Part shown: piece after piece, positions 36,296 to 42,812 of the stretch | Position numbering within the stretch: position 1 is the stretch's first letter | Layout: each line of letters begins with the position of its first letter | Origin: Dysgonomonas sp. HDW5A | GTDB lineage: Bacteria > Bacteroidota > Bacteroidia > Bacteroidales > Dysgonomonadaceae | Direction of reading: 5' to 3' | DNA length: 64,000 bases | Assembly: GCF_011299555.1 (NCBI RefSeq) | Contig: NZ_CP049857.1 | Span: 2,728,001 to 2,792,000, forward strand | Notes under the pieces: model-generated | Databases searched by the model: none | What the model saw: only the letters and a program-made list of their open reading frames with translations | Told to the model about the DNA's origin: nothing | Position numbers and translations under genes: made by a program

Positions 36296-37177
36296 ATGAA
36301 AAAGAGAATCGGATTGAGAAACAAGTTATTATGGATATGGGGTTTATCTTCATTTTTGGTTCAGGCTCAAGTCGGCATAAATACGAAAAGTCCTCAAGGT
36401 ATTTTTCATATAGATCCCCTTTCGAACACCGCAGGGAGTGTAGGGCTTTTGGATGATTTTATAGTAGCAAATGACGGAAAGGGAGGCGTAAGCGTAGCAT
36501 TAGGAGCTACTCCCTCAGTAAATGCTTCTTTATCGATGAATGACCCGAATCAAGGTTTCTTACCCAACAGAGTCGAATTGACCTCGGTTACAGATAAAAC
36601 AACAGTACCAAATCCTGTTCAAGGAATGATTGTATATAATACAGGACGACGGGGAGTGTTTCCAGACAATACAATTCCCGGTATTTATGTCTATAATGGT
36701 ACTAAATGGCTCAGAATGCAGACAAACAGCTATACCGGGCTAAGGGAGAAAATACTATTGAAAACCGACTTGGTATTACAAGCCGCAAATGCTGCATCGG
36801 CTTTAGAGACATCAACTCTTGATTTTGGAAACATAACAATAAAAGAAGATGGGGGCTATGCTTTTTCTTTAAATCTGGATATGACGGCTACTTCGGGAAC
36901 AGAGTTAGGAGGCAATGCCTCAAACTCGATACTGAGGCCTCAGATATATTTATTTATATATAAGAAAGCAGCCGGAGAAACAGCTTTCTCTAAAGTTGAT
37001 GTGGCTGAACTCAATACACCTATATATAGAGGAACCAACCGCATAACGGCAAGTATCGTATTGGGGTGTACTGCTTATGCAGGCGATCAGATTCAAATAC
37101 GTGTGGGGGCTACGCTCTCACATACAACCGGAAAACTGAATAAAACATATACTTATACCAGCTATTGGAAAGTATAA
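36296..37177 (+). CDS. secreted beta-rich protein, paralogue 1 of 3
   Basis: 293 residues, signal peptide to LVQAQ. N-terminal segment VGINTKSPQGIFHID resembles the start of Bacteroidetes fibre-like proteins; middle FLPNRVELTSVTDKTTVPNPVQGMIVYNT and GIYVYNGTKWLRM; the C-terminal 150 residues are beta-rich and end YTYTSYWKV. Its two neighbours share this order, so these are tandem duplicates. Function unknown; surface or secreted location is likely. It lacks a lipobox and a Por sorting domain that I can see. Downstream of the GA-repeat leader. Confidence 0.7.
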   Translation: MKKRIGLRNKLLWIWGLSSFLVQAQVGINTKSPQGIFHIDPLSNTAGSVGLLDDFIVANDGKGGVSVALGATPSVNASLSMNDPNQGFLPNRVELTSVTDKTTVPNPVQGMIVYNTGRRGVFPDNTIPGIYVYNGTKWLRMQTNSYTGLREKILLKTDLVLQAANAASALETSTLDFGNITIKEDGGYAFSLNLDMTATSGTELGGNASNSILRPQIYLFIYKKAAGETAFSKVDVAELNTPIYRGTNRITASIVLGCTAYAGDQIQIRVGATLSHTTGKLNKTYTYTSYWKV

Positions 37178-37221
37178 TACTCTATTATTTACCAAACACT
37201 ACTACTTAAAGACCATTTATA

Positions 37222-38064
37222 ATGAAAATATTTCTTTTTACAATATTCTGTTTCAGCAGTTGGCTCATCCATGCACAAGTTATGATAAACAGAGATGCCA
37301 CACGTACTCAATTTATTATTAATTCGGCCAACCAATTCGAAATAAGTACCAATAACTATAATCAAACAGTTTGGAATATTGGTAAAGCGGTTTCGGTTTC
37401 ATCTTCTGCACAGATCGAATTAGCCTCTGCCAATAAGGCATTTCTTATCAATAGGGTAAAACTTACGTCGGTTCAAGACAAGACTACAATACCCAATCCA
37501 AAGGATGGAATGCTGGCTTATAATACAAATACAGCCGGAACATATCCGGACAACGTTATTCCCGGGTTATTTTATATGAGTGACGGTATATGGTGGCGTA
37601 TTTCAGATATTGATCCACAATCATCACAAGGAATTTATCTGCTCGATTTGCAATCTCATACAAAATCGGCTTCTGTGGCTTCTGCTTCAGCCCAATCACA
37701 ATGGGCAAGTGCCACTGTTCTGCCTGTGGGTAATATCACTATAGGCACTACGGGAACATATACTTTTTCGATCCGATTGTATGGAACTACTTCGTATGCA
37801 GGTAGTGTTTATCAGCGTGGAATAGGGTATTTGTATTTGGTGAAAAACGGCACAACCTTAATCGACTTTCAGGAAGTTATTATTCCCTTCAGTTATAATG
37901 GAGCGGTTGTTACATATACTCTGGTATTAATGTCGCCTGTTTTAGCTGTGGGCGATCAGATTACGTTAAGATTAGCAACACCATCGGGAGCTCCTGCTAT
38001 CACTCTCATATCTCACCCCGGACTAAGAGCCGATAAAACCTCATTGGTTTATTGGAGAAACTGA
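37222..38064 (+). CDS. secreted beta-rich protein, paralogue 2 of 3
   Basis: 280 residues, signal peptide to LIHAQ. It shares FLINRVKLTSVQDKTTIPNPKDGMLAYNT and VIPGLFYMSDGIWWRI with its neighbours, and the C terminus ends YPG-like HPGLRADKTSLVYWRN. The N-terminal GxxTxxP motif is degenerate here. 44 bases after paralogue 1, same operon. Function unknown. Confidence 0.7.
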   Translation: MKIFLFTIFCFSSWLIHAQVMINRDATRTQFIINSANQFEISTNNYNQTVWNIGKAVSVSSSAQIELASANKAFLINRVKLTSVQDKTTIPNPKDGMLAYNTNTAGTYPDNVIPGLFYMSDGIWWRISDIDPQSSQGIYLLDLQSHTKSASVASASAQSQWASATVLPVGNITIGTTGTYTFSIRLYGTTSYAGSVYQRGIGYLYLVKNGTTLIDFQEVIIPFSYNGAVVTYTLVLMSPVLAVGDQITLRLATPSGAPAITLISHPGLRADKTSLVYWRN

Positions 38065-38102
38065 TTTTTAGACCGTACTATTAACGCATAACAAAGTAAT
38101 TT

Positions 38103-38984
38103 ATGAAAAATATATATATACTGGCATTGTTCAGTTTCTTGTCTTCTTTTTCGATGAACTATGCCCAGATAGGTGTTTTTACCGAAACTCCCCAAAACCT
38201 ATTTCATATAGATGGTAAAGGAGATAATATAGTTATCAATGATTGGATTGCGACTCAATCGGGCGGACATTTAAAAATAGCCCTGGGTAAATTACCCGAT
38301 GTAGCTACAGGCGCTCAGCTCGAATTAGGCAGTGCACAATCTGCATTTTTACCTAACAGGGTAGCCCTTACTTCTACCTCCGATAATATAACTGTTCCTT
38401 CACCTGTGGCGGGTATGATAGTATATAACACAGCTAGCACCACAGGCAGCAATATGGTTATACCCGGTTTGTATTTTCATGATGGAATAAAATGGTGTTA
38501 CCTATACAATTCAGGCTTCTCAAATATGCTTTTGACATATCGTGATCTGCAAGCCTCGGTTACTACGGTTACTGCAAGTGCTATTCAACCTGAGAACACA
38601 ATATTAATGAATTTTGGTGGTCCTATAGATATTACAGAAACCGGCGGATATAATTTCTCGTTCAGAATGTACGGGCGTACATCCAATACAACCAATAATG
38701 TCTTTGTGGGTATCTATTATTTATGGTGTATGACTTATAATCCGGTAACTAATGTATATACTCCCAAAGATGTGGTAGAATTAGATTTACCCGTTTATTC
38801 AACAGGTGTACCTATTACAGCCACTGCCACTTTGGGTGCTAATTTTACAGCCGGAGATAAAGTAGTTTTTAAAATCTCCCATTTGCCAACAGGCGATGAG
38901 GCGAATGTAAGGTGGACATTACAGGGGTATCCCGGGTTAAACGCAAATAAAACATCTGTTATTTATTGGAAAAATTACAATTAA
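38103..38984 (+). CDS. secreted beta-rich protein, paralogue 3 of 3
   Basis: 293 residues, signal peptide to SMNYAQ. IGVFTETPQNLFHIDGKG, FLPNRVALTSTSDNITVPSPVAGMIVYNT, VIPGLYFHDGIKWCYL, and the terminal YPGLNANKTSVIYWKN match the pattern of paralogues 1 and 2 (closer to 2 at the C terminus). The variable middle suggests diversification of an exposed face. Last gene of the operon; two terminators follow at 39220 and 39272. Confidence 0.7.
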   Translation: MKNIYILALFSFLSSFSMNYAQIGVFTETPQNLFHIDGKGDNIVINDWIATQSGGHLKIALGKLPDVATGAQLELGSAQSAFLPNRVALTSTSDNITVPSPVAGMIVYNTASTTGSNMVIPGLYFHDGIKWCYLYNSGFSNMLLTYRDLQASVTTVTASAIQPENTILMNFGGPIDITETGGYNFSFRMYGRTSNTTNNVFVGIYYLWCMTYNPVTNVYTPKDVVELDLPVYSTGVPITATATLGANFTAGDKVVFKISHLPTGDEANVRWTLQGYPGLNANKTSVIYWKNYN

Positions 38985-39219
38985 GGTTTCAGTCCTCTTT
39001 TTACATTCTGTTTAACTGGAGAGATTGCACCTTTCAGATAATTAAGAATATAGAGAATGAAAAGTCTGTGTTTAATTGTAGATTTTTTCTGTTTATATCA
39101 ATTTTAACCTATTCTTTTGCTCTTTTTTTGCGTGATTTAAAAACAATTGTATCACTTGTATGTTATATCTACACTAACGCCTTTTTATTACTAGGTTAAA
39201 AAGGACGAAGAATAAGATG

Positions 39220-39251
39220 AGTCCATAGTCTGTGAAGATTGTGGACTTTTT
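39220..39251 (+). terminator. intrinsic terminator of the three-gene operon
   Basis: AGTCCA-t-a-TCT / AGA-t-g-TGGACT imperfect stem with T run. Confidence 0.65.
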
Positions 39252-39271
39252 ACGAGCATTCGATTACTTTA

Positions 39272-39313
39272 GAAAACACCTCTTGACTCATTTATAGGGT
39301 TAGAGGTGTTTTC
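39272..39313 (+). terminator. second terminator-like hairpin
   Basis: Perfect 12-bp stem GAAAACACCTCT / AGAGGTGTTTTC around an 18-base loop, followed by TTG. Confidence 0.6.
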
Positions 39314-39410
39314 TTGTAAATTTACAAACATTGGTTTTTAATATTATAACTAACTGCTCTGAGGAAGTATTGCTCAGATTATTTCTGTTTGGCAGTATCT
39401 TGTATATATG

Positions 39411-39442
39411 AAAAGCCCCAAGCATCACTGCTTAGGGCTTTC
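39411..39442 (-). terminator. terminator of the orphan riboswitch RNA
   Basis: Minus strand AGCCCTAAGC, AGTGAT loop, GCTTGGGGCT, then TTTT. It resembles the terminator at 39954-39987 in stem and loop, suggesting duplication. Confidence 0.75.
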
Positions 39443-39692
39443 CAAATACTAAAACACCACAGCGGAATATCTTTCAGAATATTCCAATATTTTGTAACTA
39501 ACAGAATCTTATCGGAATGTTATTATTCCGATTATTCAATTAGAGGATCTATGTAAACGCTTTTCTGACTTAGATATAGCATTACTTATAGCTTGATAGA
39601 AGCTATGGAGATTTGTTTAATCCTGAAAATGTATATCTGTCTTGTTGTGCGTCTTCAGCTTTATTCCTCGAAAGCTTCTAACGAATATTTAT
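39443..39692 (-). ncRNA. gene-less body of the orphan B12-riboswitch transcript
   Basis: The 250 bases between riboswitch and terminator hold no ORF over 25 codons on the minus strand. Small hairpins are seen (ATAGCTT/AAGCTAT at 39589-39607, CGGAAT/ATTCCG near 39512-39530). It could be a small RNA, or the residue of a deleted gene. Confidence 0.5.
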
Positions 39693-39872
39693 TTTGGCAG
39701 GTCTTCTGACTTACTCTGTCTGTCGAACATCCTTCCCATTTCTTGAATCGAAACAGTGGTGTGAGATTTGTTCAAAGACTGTTGTAGAGCTTACAGCAGC
39801 GGGTCTGTTCAGGAATTTCACCTGATTCTCTTTTCAGCATATATCCGTAAAATGGATTGATGCCACCAAAAT
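39693..39872 (-). promoter_or_regulatory. cobalamin riboswitch 2 (orphan)
   Basis: Minus strand carries GGTGGCA, TCAGGTGAAATTCCTGA, GACCCGCTGCTGTAAGC, GGGAAGG and GTCAGAAGACCTGCCAA in the right order. It is very similar to riboswitch 3. No minus-strand gene follows before 35.3 kb; a terminator lies about 250 bases downstream. Confidence 0.92.
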
Positions 39873-39878
39873 CTGAAA

Positions 39879-39886
39879 CAAAAATA
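39879..39886 (-). promoter_or_regulatory. promoter -7 element of the orphan riboswitch
   Basis: TATTTTTG on the minus strand, in the same position relative to the riboswitch as for copies 1 and 3. Confidence 0.5.
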
Positions 39887-39953
39887 ATAAAAAAATCGAG
39901 AGTTTACCTTTCATTTCGGATATAAACTTTTCGGTTTTATTCTTATTTAAAGG

Positions 39954-39987
39954 AAAAGCCCCGAACAATCACTGCTCAGGGCTTTCT
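39954..39987 (-). terminator. terminator of the yjjPB-like operon
   Basis: Minus strand AGCCCTGAGCAGTG / loop / TGTTCGGGGCT with TTTT. It lies 36 bases after the yjjB-like stop and separates that operon from the orphan riboswitch. Confidence 0.8.
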
Positions 39988-40022
39988 ATACAAAATACTA
40001 TAATTAGAAACTATCTATGTAA

Positions 40023-40535
40023 TTATTCGGATTTAATCGATAGTGTTTTTCCGAGTTTAATTTCTTTAGCACTCTTTTTCCTGAAGAATAGTGCTCCCAC
40101 GCAGATCCCTATTGCCAGCGAAAATAATAGGGAGGAAGTGAGTATAAAATTATATGCCGTTTCCTGCAAAATATGCGGTTCTTGAGTTGATAAACCATCT
40201 GTATAAATTCTGATCCATCCCATCATTGTTCGGTAAGCATACAATCCGGGAATCATGGTAATACATGCCGGCATCGTAAACACCACAGGTGGAGTATGCA
40301 CTTTATGAGCACAGTATATACCTGCAATGCCAATAAATATACATCCGGCAAGAGTAGAGGATACTAACCCGAAATCGAAATAAAGAAGTATGAAGCGGAT
40401 GCAATGTCCTATTCCGCCTAGCAGACCTGCTACATATACTACCCGCTTAGGTGTTTCGAAGAGCAAGGCAAACCCAACAGCTACCAGATACGCAAAAGCA
40501 ATATCTTTGAACATCGAAAATATAAAATTGGTCAT
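40023..40535 (-). CDS. yjjB: YjjB/ThrE_2-type exporter subunit
   Basis: 170 residues, five hydrophobic segments: FIFSMFKDIAFAYLVAVGFALLF, a GGIGHCIRF loop, LAGCIFIGIAGIYCAHK and TMPACITMIPGLYAYRTMMGW (the ThrE_2 signature with MIPG), ending LFSLAIGICVGALFF. Length fits E. coli YjjB (about 157). With YjjP it forms a two-part inner-membrane exporter, reported to export succinate in E. coli; fused ThrE exports threonine/serine. It is 12 bases from yjjP, in the same riboswitch transcript. Confidence 0.85.
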   Translation of the reverse strand: MTNFIFSMFKDIAFAYLVAVGFALLFETPKRVVYVAGLLGGIGHCIRFILLYFDFGLVSSTLAGCIFIGIAGIYCAHKVHTPPVVFTMPACITMIPGLYAYRTMMGWIRIYTDGLSTQEPHILQETAYNFILTSSLLFSLAIGICVGALFFRKKSAKEIKLGKTLSIKSE

Positions 40536-40547
40536 GCTGATTTAGTT

Positions 40548-41330
40548 TTAAAAATTACTTACCCCTATTAATGATATGCTGAGAGACATGCCTACTGCAA
40601 TGCAAAGCAGTACAAAGCCACCAAATGCTCCACGTGCCAATGCGGTAGGCAGATATCCTTCGAAAAGATCTATAACCGAATTAATGAGTGGAACACCGGG
40701 AATTAAAAACAAAACAGAAGTTGCAATCGTTTTTTCGGGAGATTGTCCGATGTGATACAGCATATCCATTCCCGATATCATTGTTGTGACAAAAGCCGAC
40801 AACAAAATGGCTATCATAGCATTAAATTTCCAGCCGATTACCTGTTGCCTTACAATTAACCCCACTGTAGCAGCAACAAAAGCAATAGAGCCGTTTATCC
40901 AGTCGCCACCTGCCAATATACATAGCGATGCACAGGCAAATCCTATGCCGATACGGATAAGCCATTTATTGTGTCGTGGAGTATGATGAATATCCGAAAG
41001 CTGTTTTTCAACTTCATCTATTGACATCTTTTCATCATAAGCTTTCCATGATAATAAGCTTATTTCGGTGAGAATGCCATAATGCACACCGTGCGTAGTA
41101 GCTTGACGATTGATAGTTGCTTTGTTTTCACGATTGTTCATGTCAACAACCGTAACAGAAATTCCGGTGAAAGAAATAAATAGATCGGTTTTAAAATGCC
41201 AAGTATCAGCAAAGCGTTGTACATTACGGTTGATACGTCCGCAATGTGCCCCTGATGATAGCAGTAGAGTACTCATATCGAGTATAAGTTGGGCAAACCG
41301 ATCAGCCTGAATCATTTTGTCTGTTTCCAC
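40548..41330 (-). CDS. yjjP: YjjP/ThrE-type exporter subunit
   Basis: 260 residues, close to E. coli YjjP (256). N-terminal cytoplasmic part with LILDMSTLLLSSGAHCGRINRNVQRFADTW (ThrE signature), then five membrane segments (about 125-260) with FLIPGVPLINSVIDLFEGYLPTALARGAFG. The pair is the split form of ThrE-family exporters. Being behind a cobalamin riboswitch, it should be expressed when B12 is scarce. Succinate is the favoured substrate by homology and physiology; threonine or another small acid cannot be excluded. Confidence 0.87.
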   Translation of the reverse strand: METDKMIQADRFAQLILDMSTLLLSSGAHCGRINRNVQRFADTWHFKTDLFISFTGISVTVVDMNNRENKATINRQATTHGVHYGILTEISLLSWKAYDEKMSIDEVEKQLSDIHHTPRHNKWLIRIGIGFACASLCILAGGDWINGSIAFVAATVGLIVRQQVIGWKFNAMIAILLSAFVTTMISGMDMLYHIGQSPEKTIATSVLFLIPGVPLINSVIDLFEGYLPTALARGAFGGFVLLCIAVGMSLSISLIGVSNF

Positions 41331-41541
41331 GTATGTAATTATTCGTTTGAAAAAATTATTACAAACAGATATTTTCTTCAGAAATATTAGACATAATCAA
41401 CTTGTTTATGTACAAGTCTGAAATGTGCATCTAACAATCTTTAAAATCCTAAGATTGTTGTCTTTTCTAAAAAATAAATATCGTTATAAAATTTACGATT
41501 GGTTGCACCTCTAAAACCCGAGAGGATTGATCCTTTAAAAT

Positions 41542-41717
41542 ATTGGCAGGTCTTCTGACTTGCTCTATCCTTAAACTCCTTCCCGTTTATTATACAAAAC
41601 AGTGGCGTAAGATTTGTTTAAAGACTGTTGTAGAGCTTACAGCAGCGGGTCTGTTCAGGATTTTCACCTGATTCCCTTTTCATCATTGCCTGTGGATACA
41701 GAAAATGACACCAAAAA
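41542..41717 (-). promoter_or_regulatory. cobalamin riboswitch 3, upstream of the yjjPB-like operon
   Basis: Minus strand has TCAGGTGAAAATCCTGA, GACCCGCTGCTGTAAGC, GGGAAGG and GTCAGAAGACCTGCC in order. It ends about 212 bases before the yjjP-like start. It aligns closely with riboswitch 2 (long identical runs in the core). Confidence 0.94.
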
Positions 41718-41723
41718 CTGAGG

Positions 41724-41731
41724 TAAAGATA
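41724..41731 (-). promoter_or_regulatory. promoter -7 element of the yjjPB-like operon
   Basis: TATCTTTA with TTTG about 19 bases upstream on the minus strand, at the 5' edge of the riboswitch. Confidence 0.6.
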
Positions 41732-41850
41732 ATATATGAATTTGTCAAATCATAGCGATCTGAGCAATTTTAAGTTCACAAGACTAGTTACTTTTTCATA
41801 ACAACAATAGATGGTTGTGCCTCAAGAGTGTGATAAATAGTTCGAATTGT

Positions 41851-42651
41851 TTAACGAGGCTCTGCATGAATTCTATATTCATTGTATTCACCATATTCTT
41901 CATAATGTGAGTATAGAACCATTTTTGATTTGGGAGTAATCCATATATTAAGAGGTTTTGCCCCTTCTACTCTGTTTTCAAATAATTGATTATACTCTTT
42001 TAGAAATAGATCTCCTTGTTTTTCGGTATATGTTGGTTCAGAATATAATGTGTTGATATAGTCCGATAGAATTTTTTCACTTTTTTGAGAGAAAGTTTTC
42101 TCATCATCCTTTCCTTCATTTAATAGAAATAAGGTGATAGCTGGAATACTGTCTTTTATAGATTGATATGTTGCAAAAGTATAATCTTTGGCTAAAATAT
42201 CTGCATAAGCAGTAGATCCCTTAGACTCTTTGACATCTACCCAATTAAAATACAAAAAATCGGTATTCTTTTTGAGAACATTAATATCGATACTATCGGA
42301 AGTTATGATTTTATTATCTTTATACCCAAGCAGAATGGTTTTATACTTACCCGGGAGAAAGAAAACCTGACTCCATTGGTTGATAAAAAAATCTTTTTTA
42401 AGAAGATGAAAACGACCTAGATCAGGTACTGTCCATACTAACGAATCGTATGTGTTTTCTATATCGAATAGTGTCCCCCCTTCTTCTGAATACAAATTAA
42501 AAACAAACATTTCATAAATATTGCCTGTAGTTTGTTCTGCTTTAAACTTTAATTTTATTGTTGGGTTTGTAATTTCTTGGTTATCATCATCTGAATTAGA
42601 ACACGATGAAATGAACAAACCAATTAATATCATGCAAATGGGGTATCTCAT
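41851..42651 (-). CDS. lipoprotein, unknown family
   Basis: 266 residues. Lipobox FISSCSNSDDDNQE with an acidic linker as in surface-exposed Bacteroidetes lipoproteins. The body is mixed alpha/beta with WTVPDLGRFHLLKKDFFINQWSQVFFLPGKYKTILLGYKDN (Ig/PKD-like) and a helical second half. The family is not recognised. Base composition is ordinary for the window. Single gene. Confidence 0.6.
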   Translation of the reverse strand: MRYPICMILIGLFISSCSNSDDDNQEITNPTIKLKFKAEQTTGNIYEMFVFNLYSEEGGTLFDIENTYDSLVWTVPDLGRFHLLKKDFFINQWSQVFFLPGKYKTILLGYKDNKIITSDSIDINVLKKNTDFLYFNWVDVKESKGSTAYADILAKDYTFATYQSIKDSIPAITLFLLNEGKDDEKTFSQKSEKILSDYINTLYSEPTYTEKQGDLFLKEYNQLFENRVEGAKPLNIWITPKSKMVLYSHYEEYGEYNEYRIHAEPR

Positions 42652-42757
42652 AGTATTATATATTTTATATCTAACAGAATTATAGTAGTATTGACGTAAA
42701 TTGTATTTTACAAATATAATCTATAAAATTGATAGGGTAGGGATTCTTTAAAAAAAA

Positions 42758-42792
42758 GAAGGTCGATATGAAACGCTTCATACCGACTTTCT
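42758..42792 (-). terminator. intrinsic terminator of the S9-like gene
   Basis: Stem GAAAGTCGGTATGAA / TTCATATCGACCTTC (one mismatch) on the minus strand, then TTTTTTTT. Confidence 0.85.
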
Positions 42793-42812
42793 TATTATTA
42801 GAGGTGATTATT

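Noticed and set aside
38966-39199. 77-codon ORF overlapping the end of secreted paralogue 3
   Set aside because: Overlaps a well-supported gene end and an AT-rich terminator region; no family resemblance.
42758-42792. Inverted repeat as a possible operator
   Set aside because: The position after the stop and the long U tract on the minus strand make it a terminator.
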